A stretch of DNA of 64,000 nt, from the NCBI RefSeq assembly GCF_037975245.1, contig NC_092570.1, positions 17,959,918 to 18,023,917 on the forward strand, in the 5' to 3' direction. This document shows positions 14,024 through 26,295 of the stretch, in pieces; position 1 is the stretch's first letter; each line of letters begins with the position of its first letter. The notes below the pieces were generated by a model, which worked only from the letters and a program-made list of their open reading frames with translations, was not told the DNA's origin and did not search any database. Source of the stretch: Apostichopus japonicus. Lineage: Eukaryota > Echinodermata > Holothuroidea > Aspidochirotida > Stichopodidae. A program made the translations under genes and the position numbers.

Positions 14024-14938
14024 GTTACCGGGGTGGAAAGAGGGGTGTGGTATAGGATCGTTGAAGCCGTCTCCCGTGTAGGGGAATTTATGATTCCTCC
14101 CCCACCCCCTCCCCCGACAAAATCAAATATTATACATGATATGCGGCATTTTGTAGGCATATTTAAGCTATAAATACGATCTAAAAGTAAGTCTACATGG
14201 AAGGTTGTGTTACCGTACTTGTGTGGTCTAGGATCGTTGAAGCCATCTCCCGTATAGGGGAATCTATTATTCCTCCCCATACCCCTCCCCCTCCCCCAAC
14301 AAAATCAAATATTATACATGATATGCGGCATTTTGTAGGCATATTCAGGCTATTAATACGATCTAAAAGTAAGTCTACACGGAAGGTTGTGTTACCGTAC
14401 TTGTGTGGTCTAGGATTGTTGAATCCGTCTCCGTATAGGGGAATCTATTATTCCTCCCCACCCCCTTCCCCCAACAAAATAAAATATTATACATGATATG
14501 CGACATTTTGTAGACATATTTAGGCTATAAATACGATCTATAGAGTAAGTCTAAACGGAAGGTTGTGTTACCGTACTTGTTTGGTCTAGGATCGTTGAAG
14601 CCATCTCCCGTATAGGGGAATCTATTATTCCTCCCCCAACCCCTCCCCCTCCCCCAACAAAATCAAATATTATACATGATATGCGGCATTTTGTAGGCAT
14701 ATTCAGGCTATAAATACGATCTAAAAGTAAGTCTACACGGAAGGTTGTGTTACCGTACTTGTGTGGTCTAGGATTGTTGAATCCGTCTCCGTGTAAGGGA
14801 ATCTATTATTCCTCCCCACCCCCCTCCCTCAACAAAATCAAATATTATACATGATATGCGACATTTTGTAGACATATTTAGGCTATAAATACGATCTAAA
14901 AGTAAGTCTACACGGAAGGTTGTGTTACCGTACTTATC
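14024..14938. repeat. ~180-bp satellite-like array with alternating subtypes
   Basis: AAGGTTGTGTTACCGTACTT recurs at 14201, 14383, 14559, 14741 and 14916 (spacing 182, 176, 182, 175). Monomers alternate: type A has ATCGTTGAAGCCATCTCCCG, type B has ATTGTTGAATCCGTCTCC. The order is A', A, B, A, B, so the higher-order unit is about 358 bp. Each monomer has a C-rich tract of 15-30 bp. Confidence 0.9.
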
Positions 14939-16590
14939 ACTTTTGTGTTTGAGTTGAAAAGGGGTGTACAATAATGTGGCCTAATTTGTAATCTTATTAA
15001 AACTTCTTGCGATGCTTTTGGATAATTTTCGATACTTAAATACCAAAATTACACAATTCTTTACAGTTTCAACAGTCATTTGATGAAGTCTTATCCATTT
15101 GATTTAATATATTAATACATGAAATAGTGTCTGGGAGAGTCAGACTAATATAAAACCCATCATATATATTCATTATAAAAAATGACGCCTACTTGAAATT
15201 TAATGAGGCCCCTGTCTCCCCCCCCCCCTCCCTCCCTCCCAGGCCCCTTTTGTCGGGGATAATAACTATATCAATGAACTAATTAAATACGCATAAATGT
15301 ATGATTATTAGTCGTAACCTTACATGTTAATAATATTTTCCCTGTAAATTGTCTAACAGCAATTAGAGAACTTAAATCTACCCGTCATTAAACCATGATT
15401 ATTGCAACCATGCATTTGATCAGGAATTCATGGAAAAACTGGCTTGTAAAGACCAATTGTTTATATTTTTACATTTTTCATTTTAAACATTTATTTTATA
15501 ATTAGGTACAATTCTTCTTGCTTGGATATTTATCAACCTACTACGTGATTTAACATGAACAGTATTTATCGCATTTAATACGGAGACAACATGTGGATTA
15601 ATTTCATCTTAGATTGCAAAAAAACATTATCTTACAACAAGAAATAATATAAACTGATTTTTCATGCAAATATCGTACCTAACGATTTCGTGAATCGGAT
15701 TCCGTGAATCTTACGGGAATCCTAACTTTATTATTAGAGCAATGTCTTACAGACTATATGTTTGAATCTTACAAGAGTGAAAAGATTTCAAAATAAAAGA
15801 ATGAAATTATGTTAGAAAACTAACGAATTGTCAGCTAAATTATCTACATATAAAAAAAGGACAATACAAGAATTTATGGTTCAAGAAAATTCAACATTTT
15901 ACTTACCCATTAACATGGCGATCAAAACGACTTTGATTATATCAAACATCATGTTGGCGGTTTGTTGCTTTTTGGTTTTCCTCGTCAAAAATCCCAAACT
16001 TGAAGACTTTTTCCAAAATCCTTGTCACGTTCACTGTTTGGGCGATTCTTTAAAACTGTACAGACCATAGATGTAACTTGCACTCTTAACAACACTCAGG
16101 TTTTACTGATGGAGCTCGGTGGCGGTTTTGGGTTTCTCCATTACGTTGACAGGAGTCGTAAATGTATTAATAGTTGGTGATTTGGGTTTCTCCATTATGT
16201 TGAAAGGGAACCGTAAATGTAAGAATATTCTTCTATATATTTTTCTTTATTGCTTGATGCGACGGTTCCATTTCATTACGACAGAGCTATGTACACGTAT
16301 ATCACAGCTTTCTCAGTCCGAGCAAACTTGAAATTAGAATGAATTTGCTCACGAATATTCCGAGCAAAAATATTTTTATCTCTGTTGAGCGTTTTATCCC
16401 TTTGATGGCTGTTCGTCCGGTGAATCTCTTGTTTGTTATGTTCTTCGAAGATCCTCGGCCTTGTGAATAAGTACACTCTAGCTTCTGCAGGAGGGACACC
16501 CATTAAATCGAAAGGTTAGCAGAGACGTGTATTTGTTATCAATGTTATATAAATGTATATTTAAAATACTAGACAAATGGCAAATAAAAC
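14939..16590. other. Intergenic, no gene seen
   Basis: C-rich run at about 15219-15240 and otherwise AT-rich sequence. A short internal repeat near 16120-16210 (GGGTTTCTCCATTA twice) is visible. Confidence 0.5.
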
Positions 16591-16995
16591 GAAGTATAGA
16601 AATATTGTGACAAGAACAGAGATACAATCTATGCCGAGAAATATTGTGACACGAAGAGAGAAACAATCTATACCGAGAAATATTGTGACAAGAATAAGAG
16701 ATACAATCTATGCCGAGAAATATTGTAACAAGAACAGAGATACAATCTATGCTGAGTAATATTGTGACACGAAGAGAGATACAATCTATGCCGAGAAATA
16801 TTGTGACAAGAATAGAGATACAATCTATGCCGAGAAATATTGTAACAAGAACAGAGATACAACCTATGCCGAGAAATATTGTGACAAGAATAAGAGATAC
16901 ATTCTATACCGAGAAATATTGTGACACGAACAGAGATACAATCTATGCTGAGAAATATTGTGACAAGAACAGAGTTACAATCTATGCTGAGAATC
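16590..16995. repeat. 39-bp minisatellite, about 10 copies
   Basis: AATATTGTGACAAGAACAGA recurs with 39-bp spacing (16601, 16640, 16679, 16719, 16758, 16797 and on). The unit is 13 codons, so both strands show open frames with repeated R-N-I-V-T or S-R-H-R-L-Y words; these are artefacts. Some copies have an extra base (AATAAGAGA versus AATAGAGA). Confidence 0.92.
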
Positions 16996-19015
16996 AAAGC
17001 TTAGAAGAGCAGGAATGCGTTATTGCGAAGAAAGTAAAATGGCAGAACGCAATTCAGATATTGTCATATACATACTGTGTGATATAGTACTCAATTTTAT
17101 CGTATATGTGAACTATATAGCAGACATGTAGATCGAGTTAGTACAACATTATTATGAGTACACGTTAAATTGCACTTGGTATGAGTACAAATAAAAGTAC
17201 AAGGTCTTTTATGTGTACTAGTATAAGTACTTAATCGTGGGCTATAGTGTCTGTTATATATTCTTCTTCGGGATCAGGAGTTTGAGCTGTTCTAACCAAT
17301 ACACACTTAAATTTCGTGACTAAATATCTCCAAAATGACTCACCTACTGAGTTAAAATTCATTAGGACTAGTACGAGTACAATGTGAGTACACATTATGA
17401 CTCAAGTCTGAACAGTAGTATTTATTGAATAATTAATAAGCGTTAGATTCATGGTATACGTTACAACCAGACAGGGATACAGTGAATGAATCCCGATGTC
17501 AAACACCACGACGGGTTTGGTTCTAATTTCCAATGCGACGGCAGGTCAGCTAATTGGCAGTTTTCGTTAGATCTAACGTAATAGTAATAACAGCAATTGG
17601 TATTTTCTGTGCCCCCCCCCCCTCCTTCCAAGAGGTTTTGGATGTTGACAAAATGGAGAGTTAGAACACAAATTGTAATTCTTGTCAATCCCAAATACAC
17701 GAATAATGTAATTTGTGACTTTCATATAAAATTAAATGTGTTATTGTTTGATATAACATGTGGAAGACCTCGTACAGCCTGATTCCTGGAGATTATTAAA
17801 AAAAACCTACAAGCTTCCTTTTTTTTGAGAACAACCGCATTTTAATCAGTTCCTGCATCTTTATACACAAGTATGTACTGCATGAACGTAAGGTTTGCAT
17901 CGGACGGACTAGATAAAATGCTAACTTATACACACCGATATATATTGAAGCTGCCCTTTTGATTTGTGTGTAGATTTCAACTCTGTGTTACGAAATGGTT
18001 GAAAGTTTTACATATTTGTCAAAGGCAGAGAATTATATTTAGTTAACCTTAGTAAGTTTACATAAATCTATTCACAATGTACTGGTATAGACTTAATGAG
18101 GTTAAGGCCTAAACTGTTTGTACGACAGTAGGATGCCGATGACACGCGTAATAGCAACTATATATAACTGAGAATCAACATTGACCCACAATACTCATAG
18201 ATACACCAGTAACTCTAAAAAGTAAATTATTTAATTAATCAGTTGCAAGACTGATTGAAAAGAAGGGCATACTATGCACTAACAAGTATACATGCCATTA
18301 CCTATCGTCAGGGTCTACGAGGGGCGCCCTTCATATTCATTCATTTCTTGAAAGCCTAGTTTAAAGATGATAGAGAAATACAAATTTGAAAATAATATTC
18401 CAAATGATAAACAGTTTGCTTGTAGCTGATTTATGTCGTTATTTTAACATTCAGGAGTCTTATAGGAAGAAAATACATCTCATCTCACCCACCCCCCCCT
18501 CCTCCCCTCCACCCTCTTCAATAAAGGACAGTTTTCATCGATGTTTTATGGAAAAGAAAGTATTCCGGTGTGTCGTTTTTTTATATAATATATACACCGC
18601 AGTAGTACCCCTTGACGATGACACTCTATGTAAGTTACTTGTTAAAACTTGATTGAGAATGAGAAATAACAAAATCTCATTTGTCGTGTATACTGAATTT
18701 ATTTGTCACCAACCAGACAACTTTCCGGAAGAATTTGTTAAGCTTGGTCTCGTGGCGGAAAATTTTTACAAGCTGCCTAAAGTCTCTAAGGACACGTGTC
18801 AAATGAAATGGAATTCTAAAATCAAATTTATCACTTTCTTTGCCCTGTTGATACACGACAAAGTAACGAGGGGAAAAGGGTTTGTAATAATTACAAATAG
18901 AACGAAGACAAATGAGAAGAAAAAAGTGAATTGACATCAGTTATAAATACGGAAATATGACTAAATCATGCATAATATATACACGTATACAAGACAATAC
19001 AATATGTAATATGCA
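16996..19015. other. Intergenic, no gene seen
   Basis: Poly-C tracts near 17611 and 18488. Overlapping open frames of about 90 codons on both strands at 18653-18937 have no recognisable domain. Confidence 0.45.
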
Positions 19016-19018
19016 AAA

Positions 19019-19093
19019 TCGTAATAGCAATATCGTAATAGCAATATCGTAAATAGCAATATCGTAATAGCAATATCGTAATAGCAATATGCA
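19019..19093. repeat. Short tandem repeat, ~14-bp unit
   Basis: AATAGCAATATCGT repeated five times, with one-base length variation in one copy. Confidence 0.85.
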
Positions 19094-19809
19094 TTTAGGT
19101 CATATTGTCTGAGTGCCTACTTTGAATTTGAAGAGGTATATTCCGCAGTTCGGGGAGAAGCGGTCGATGGGGGTGTGGGGGAGGGGGGTCCCTTCTTAAT
19201 TAGCTTTGTCTATGGATATAAGTAGTATGTAATTTCAGACGCATAGTGCAAAGGAATATGTTAACATTTCAGTTTAAGAAACACAAAAGCCATTTTGAAG
19301 TCATTGGATAATTTCTAATTTGAATGGAAATGTCCATAAAATGGAAGATATTTTAAGGGTGTTATTATAGGTGCAATGAACTTGAATTTATCAAACATTT
19401 GTGGGTATTTGGAGCCTCTATTGATTTGATTGAACTTATTGAAGTTCCGTTGATATTTAAGTCTATGTTAAATATTCCATCGGTGAACATGTAACGGAAT
19501 AATGGGCCAGCTAAGGAGTTTTACGCGGGAATTATGATAGTGGTAAAGTTAATTTCATAATAATGCATTATTCCAAATATATATACTGAAAAAAAGCAAG
19601 AATATGTCCAAATAAATTTCCATATTAGCAGTTTAGAAAATACCCTTTCGCGTATTATCCTCGTCACCGTCCGACAACCCCCCCCCCCCCCACCCAAACA
19701 TCTATATACGCATTGTAAGATAGCAAGTTGTTTTCAAGTTTGGTGTAGTTAGACGACGGGGTTGCAATTAGGTTGTTAGAGCTTAGTTCGAATTCCCCCT
19801 TCAAGTAGA

Positions 19810-20085
19810 AGAGAATTGCGGAGTGGGTGGTGGGAGAGGGAATTGCCCACACCTCCATCGCCAGTCGATGTGGAAGTGGGTGGTGGGAGGGGAATTTGCC
19901 CACACCTGCATCGCCAGTCGATGTGGGAAGTGGGTGGTGGGAGGGGAATTTGCCCACACCTCCATCGCCAGTCGATTTGTGAAGTGGGTGGTGGGAGGGG
20001 AAATTGCCCACACTTCCATCTCCAGTCGATGTGGGAAGTGGCTGGCGGGAGGGGGAATTGCCCACACCTCCATCGCCAATCGGGT
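19810..20085. repeat. 54-bp minisatellite, 5 copies
   Basis: GTGGGTGGTGGGAGG recurs at 19823, 19876, 19930, 19984 and (diverged) 20038. The unit contains TTGCCCACACCTCCATCGCC. Spacing in multiples of three makes long open frames in several frames of both strands; none is a gene. Confidence 0.92.
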
Positions 20086-20107
20086 GAAACGGTCAGTTGG
20101 GAAAGGA

Positions 20108-20346
20108 TTGTATGTATGTATTTTAGATCCTCCTGCAAGCAGGAACTCGCGAAGAAGCCTCATTGGCTTATCAAAGCCGCAAGCTGACCGAATTCAGTCT
20201 CTTAGATTCATATTTAACGTCCATGATTATGAATTGTCAATTGTCAACAACTCTGTAACTGAACGACATACATTAATCTTGCAGTGACTCGCACTGGGGA
20301 CCTTTTGATTGGAAGGCACCGGCGTTAACCACTGAGCTAACACTTC
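20108..20346 (-). repeat. tRNA-derived SINE, copy 2
   Basis: On the minus strand: GTGTTAGCTCAGTGGTTAAC fits the tRNA A box; GTGCGAGTCACTGC lies at the B-box position. The body is shared with 290-507. It directly abuts the 54-bp minisatellite. Confidence 0.7.
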
Positions 20347-23299
20347 ATTGGGGTATTTATTACCACAAACTTGCGTTTAAACCCAATTATGCACCCATGC
20401 CTCAGAATGCCCCGGTTGACGTCTAATATTCTTTTTGGAGAAGGAAATCCACCCCCCCCCCCTCCACGCCCCTTCTCTTCCCCCATCACACTTCTCACGT
20501 GAACGTCGGCTTCACTACGAAATTCATAAAATCTTCATTCGGTTCTAGCCCTTTCATAAATTTCATGCCCCTTCAGTAATTCAGTCGGGGAATTAACAAT
20601 TCTCACCCTCCGGGAAATAAAGAATCACCCCCCTCTCCCTCCGGATAATTAAGAATCCCCCTCCTCTTTGCCTTTGAAAGCATCATTACACGTTCAACAG
20701 CTGGCCCTTTCATAAATTTCATGCCCGTTCAATAGTTCAGTCGGGAACTAAAATTTCTCCCCCTCCGGGGAATTAAGAATCACCCCTCCCCCTCTGGATA
20801 ATTAAGAATTCTCCCCTCCTCTTTGTCTTTGAAAGCATTTACACGTTCGACAGCTACATGGCAGCAAAAACGGAAAGGGCAAAGCAAGTAGAAAATGGAT
20901 GGGTGGGAAGCAGATTTCACTGGGGAATGCAACGTACCGGGATTAAGAGGATTAGTATTGTTTACACTTCGATATTATTAAACAACATCTGATTGAGTTT
21001 TCCTCGATTATTGATATTGGCGTTGGACTTTAAACTTCCAATTCCATTGTCACGTCAAATAGCTACTTGGTAGTATATTAGAACTTAAAGCAGTAGAAAG
21101 GGTTTACAATTTCAACTTCCAACTTTCATGCCACGTTGCTCCATTTTGTTAGCATAATCAACAACATAGTCTCTCATTTTATTTTCCAAATTAAATGGTG
21201 GAAATAACTGCGAATCTTTGTTAATTGCAGTGTTTACACAGAGTTGGACGTTCTTTAAGTTCCTTTTTGGCGATTTTTATCTTGATAATATAGAATTTTA
21301 CTATTTTGCTATAGCCCTGTTCCTCTTACCTACGTACTACCTAGATGATTACTAAGACAAAAGGAGACCCTCACTTCTCCCTTAATCAACTTCCTTATAT
21401 GTCTGTATACGTTTAAGTCAACGTTACCGGTGTAGTTGGTTGCAGGGGTGGGGAGAGGGAGTAAGGTATAACGTATACGCGTAGGCCAAGATGATGTCCC
21501 TTTGCGACTAAAATCCTCTCTGCCCCACCCTACCCCATCTACCCCTAACCCCTACATCCACTCCCCTAGCTGATTGAGGCACTGAATGCTCAGAATAGAT
21601 ACGGGGAAGGGGGTAAGAGGTTTTTTTTAATATTATTTTGGAGCAAAATATTACATACGAATAGGAGTAGGATCTCTCTTTGTGACCTCATTCCTGCCTG
21701 GCCCCACCATGATATAACCACACTCCTCCCCATCCCTGGACCCACCCCTCTCCGCACCCCTCTCCCCATCCTCTTCCCACCCCTGGAGGCACACCTCTCT
21801 CCGCCCTCTCCCCACCCCGGGACACAAGAAGGTGATTACTCCTCTGACATTAACTCTCATGATTAGAAAGGAAACAAATAAAGAGCGATTATATATTATT
21901 TTTCGATTCGAATTTCTCTCTGACGTATCCAGATCCAGTATATATATCTCATGATCAATTTCCGTTTCTGGTTAATCTAGAATACCTTGTGTACTATACC
22001 ATCGTAGATGTGTGTTAGGAATGAGTGATATCGACATGTCACGCAATGTACATACAGCAGTTCACATGTTCGTCGTCTGCAATAAACAAGTCAAGCTTTT
22101 AGGAAATCCTTGTGAGGATAAGGCGTGTTTATGAGAGGATGCTAAAAGCATCTTATAATAGCATTATTTATATATTGTGTCTTCAAACTATCAATTGAAC
22201 TGGAAAGTGGATATATTAAAGGGTGCCTTGATCAGAGAAAGAAACCGTATTGCGCTTGTATTGGTTTTTAAGAAAACATTTGATAAATTCAAAAAATGCA
22301 TTCATCAAGAAACGGATGAGGTCATAGAAATTTGACTGTTCAGGTTTTTCCTTAGTTAAAAAAAATATAGGATTTTCAAATATAATAATGGTGGAACATT
22401 TTGCATCATCGGTTAACTCAAATCATGGGGGAGGTGTTGGGGTAAGGGAGGGGTGGGGGAGGGAGAGAAAGGGTCTCTTCAACTTTTCTTTACGTTTAAT
22501 TCTGATCAATGGGATAACCAAGAATTGTTGATTTGATTTTTGGCATTAGTTTGAAGTGTGACTTGCATTGATTTAAAGTTTTGGTTGTTGTGTTTTTTTT
22601 TATATCCAGACATGAAAGTTACGTCTATGTAGTGAAATAAACTAAGGTAAAAAAATATATATAAATAACTTAAAAAGAACGAAAAAAATCCTTCAACCCC
22701 AAAGCTATGAACAATAAATAAAATGCAGGGAGGGCCTTGCAGTTGCGAGGAACTATACAGTAATTATGTAATCTTCTTAAAATCGTTATTTTAATTCGGG
22801 ATAATTTGTGTATCTTACTAAAAATCAAAATAATTTACCGATGCAATTTAGGTGTCCTTCATTAGTCACTTAGGCGAGAGCTATTTTATCTTAATTTATT
22901 TAGTATCGATGCATTAACGACATGAATACATAACTGTACGTCAGTCTTGACATTTAAGGACTGTTGCACTGAAGAATTATGATTTTAATGCATGTTACAA
23001 GATTTAAATCTACAATAGAATGATGTATTAGATGTCAACATTAGAACAATTCAGTTTTTTACAAAATGTTACAGCGTGTTCATTCATCCTTGTTAAAAAT
23101 TCTCAAATCTGATTGGCCCGATGTCGTCAGCTGACTGTGTATTAACAGTATGGTTAATGCACGGTAAACTCATTACTATGTGTTCTTGTTCATTGTTCGT
23201 AAACGTCCATTTACCAGTAACGTCTGGCTAAAATATCTTATACACTTTGAAATAAAAACTCAATTCGCTTGTACTCTGACCTGACTTTTTTTTTATATA
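20347..23299. other. Intergenic, C-rich degenerate repeats, no gene seen
   Basis: At 20520-20850 a ~180-bp segment occurs twice (TTTCATAAATTTCATGCCC, TTCAGTCGGG, GGATAATTAAGAAT, CTTTGAAAGCAT). C-rich tracts recur at 21520-21830. No gene. Confidence 0.55.
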
Positions 23300-23825
23300 G
23301 GCCCTCTATAATAGATACACACTAACCCCTCTCTGTCTCCCTCTATAATAGGTACCTACTCACCCCTCTCTCTCTCCCTCTATCCTACATACCCACTCAC
23401 CCCTCTCTGTCTCCCTCTATCCTACATACCCACTCACCCCTCTGTGTCACCCTCTATACCATATACCAACTCACCACTCTGTGTCTCCCTCTATCCTAGA
23501 TACGCACTCAACCCTCTGTGTCTCCCTCTATCCTAGATACCCACTCAACCCTCTCTGTCTCCCTCTATCCTAGATACTCACTCAACCCTCTGTCTCCCTC
23601 TATAATAGATACCCACTCACCTATCTACCTCCTCTATACTAAATACCAACTCACCACTCTGTGTCTCCCTCTATCCTAGATACCCACTCAACCCTCTGTG
23701 TCTCCCTCTATCCTAGATACCCACTCAACCCTCTCTGTGTCCCTCTATACTAGATACCCACTCACCACTCTGTGTCCCTCTGTACTAGATACCCACTCAC
23801 CACTCTGTCTCCCTCTATAGGTACG
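23300..23825. repeat. 37-bp minisatellite, about 14 copies
   Basis: Unit like CTCTGTGTCTCCCTCTATCC plus TAGATACCCACTCAACC; the first three copies start at 23325, 23362 and 23399. The strand is strongly pyrimidine-biased. Confidence 0.9.
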
Positions 23826-26165
23826 ACTGATCCATATTCCCAACTGTTATCCCTAATATAAGACCTTCGTTTTAATCAAGTTAATGGTTAAGTCAGTTGC
23901 TTCCTTTACATAGCAGTCGGGGTTTTTTGTCTGCAGGTAGTATTTGAAGTTATCATGGACATGCGCATGATGCAGACAATTGAGCTCTTAGTTACGGTAA
24001 GCCTTTAAGTTGTTCACGTACTGAGTACTACACATATTATTCTTCAAACTGTAACCTTTTTCAATCGGTCAGGGTTAATATTACCCACTGCAGCGACCAC
24101 CGTGTTCAGTTAATTTTGTCAGATTGAAGTTGACAAGTTTCATATTACAACTTATTAATCAGATCTTTGTAAATCTTTACCACGTAAAAGATGCTTTGAT
24201 GTAATCAATTGATTAATCAGCATAAAGCCTTTTCACATAGTCCTACTATCCATTCGCATTGGTGACATTGGTAATGGGGGGGGGGAACTGAATTTCAAAT
24301 GTACACCCAAGGGCAAAAAAAGAAGCTTTCTTCAACCCCGACTCCACCCACCCACTGCGAATTTCTGTGCAAGAGCGCGCATTAAGTGGTCATAATTGTG
24401 CTTTAAAACGTGAAAAGCGCCAATTCTACCGTGTTCATGTGTTAAGAGACACGTGCCCCGATACTTCGAAAGATATCACTATGGTCAATGAACAGCTGAC
24501 TCACATACGCAGACACATACAGACACACCCTCAAATACGCGCCCACACACGCAAGCACACCCACAAACACATCCACACCCACAAACCCAGAGAGAGAGAG
24601 AGTCTTATAGAAAGTTGTGATGACGTTCTTTATGGCTTAATGTGCTCACTTTATAGACCTATATCAAGATCAAATACAAAGCCATTTCTTTGGTCGATAT
24701 TACCTTCCGTCTTTTCCTTACTTTTAGTCTTTACGTCTCCTCATCATCACTTAAAAGCAGTTCCTTCTATTCACGAAAAAGGGGAAAATATTCCCTAAAA
24801 ATAAAGCTATTCCCTCCAAACGATTTTCCGTGACAGTGCGTGACCGTTTTAAGAGCAACGATAAGTCAAAAAGGTGTGAAAACGTGCTTTTGTCGAAGCG
24901 TCATTCCCAGTGTACATGACATTGAACAAACATAAGCGATCCACCGGGAACATTTGAAGAAGATTTTACTGACTAGAAGCGAAGCTGTTATCGTTGTGTC
25001 ATGAGACACTCAAACCTAGAGTCTATGATAAAGATACATATTTATCACAGGAACACGGGCTTGCAGTGGTTGCCAAGAAATTACTCTTGCAAAACGGCGG
25101 AATACTGCCAATTTTTAAGCAATTGATGCCAATATGCCAAAGACGAAAAAAGGGGTCACACATCCTGAACCTATAAACCCTCTGTAATACCTAAAATAAT
25201 TCGTAGAGTTTGGAAAGAACTTTTGATAATCTGTAAACATTGTTGGTCATTGTATGGTATACTAAAATTTGGGGCCAGTAGTGATAACCATTTTAAGCAT
25301 CCTTTTATCTATGGAAGAAATCTTTTTTTATTTAAAGGGGTAGCTCCAGATAGAACAGGGACATTTTTTGCACCTGGGGTGAACTCCCCCCCCCCCTCCC
25401 CTCTCCTTGTGCCAGGCAGGCCTCCAGTGGTGCAAAGCTTTGTGCATAAACAACAAATAATCCTGACAGAGCAAGTTTAATAATTTATAATATTTAATAT
25501 ATTGCGACAAAAACTGTCACTGCTGGAACACCCAATTTAAAAAAAAAAATTATATTCAAAAGTCTAAACATGGCCCTTTAATTTTTACTAGTAAATTAAT
25601 AAGTCAGATTCAGTTCTTGCATTTAAAATCCATCATATCATATCATAATTACACATGCGAGAGATCTCCTTTTCGCCGATGTTTCCTTTTATTTCATTTG
25701 CTTCTTCGGTTGTGATATATCTTCTAGTACTTCTCTCTCCTATAAAGGTTTGATCTGATCTTTCATAAAGCAAGGACTGCTGGCTCTTGGTTTCTTTAAT
25801 TCATGCAATCCCCACTCCTCTGTTATTCTGCAGTATTATCCGCATGTATAATAGGCTATGTCACAGAACCGTGGTACGGCTGATTTTGTGACGCTTGGCT
25901 GCATGGTGAGCTATATACTCATCTTTCTGGAGGAGTAACTTCTCGCTTGATGCATTGACATATTTTGTATTTTGTATATGGTGGTCAGTTCATCACAATA
26001 TTCGCCAACTTCCCCTACACCCCCCCCCAATACCCCTGGCCCTATGACGGAAAGTTTAACAATCGGAGAACCCACCAGTGAATTCTTTATCTAACGATAA
26101 CTTGCTGAAAACTATAAACAAATCACTGCATTAAAAGATCAATGATGAAACTAATGCTCAGTTCG
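23826..26165. other. 3' flank of the tolloid-like gene, no other gene seen
   Basis: A CA/GA-rich simple stretch at 24505-24600. The probable 3' UTR of the tolloid-like gene lies at its right end, with a minus-strand AATAAA at 25688-25693. Homopolymer C at about 25387-25397. Confidence 0.45.
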
Positions 26166-26295
26166 TCAAATGGTCTCGGTATGAAATTCTGCGACGAACC
26201 CTCGTCCCTGAATGGAAGAGTCTGAACGAAATTCTATAAATAGTGATCCAGTCTTCGTAAGAAGAACTTCAGGAGGTGATTTCCGACCACAAAAC
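26166..26295 (-). CDS. Tolloid-like exon 16: CUB4 end and stop codon
   Basis: [20 protein letters not shown] and then [20 protein letters not shown] close CUB4 (Cys4 in FCG); TETI and TGA follow at 26166-26168. The protein ends four residues after the last CUB strand, with no further tail. A minus-strand AATAAA at 25688-25693 could serve as the poly(A) signal, giving a 3' UTR of about 0.5 kb. Confidence 0.93.

Noticed and set aside
16577-17087. Open frames with repeated R-N-I-V-T and S-R-H-R-L-Y words
   Set aside because: Products of the 39-bp minisatellite (13 codons); no start context or domain.
18653-18937. Overlapping 86-93 codon frames on both strands
   Set aside because: No domain, no splice context, and AT-rich composition like the surroundings; likely chance.
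19664-20287. Five overlapping open frames of 120-154 codons on both strands
   Set aside because: The 54-bp tandem repeat keeps several frames open at once; the protein sequences are only repeats plus SINE sequence.
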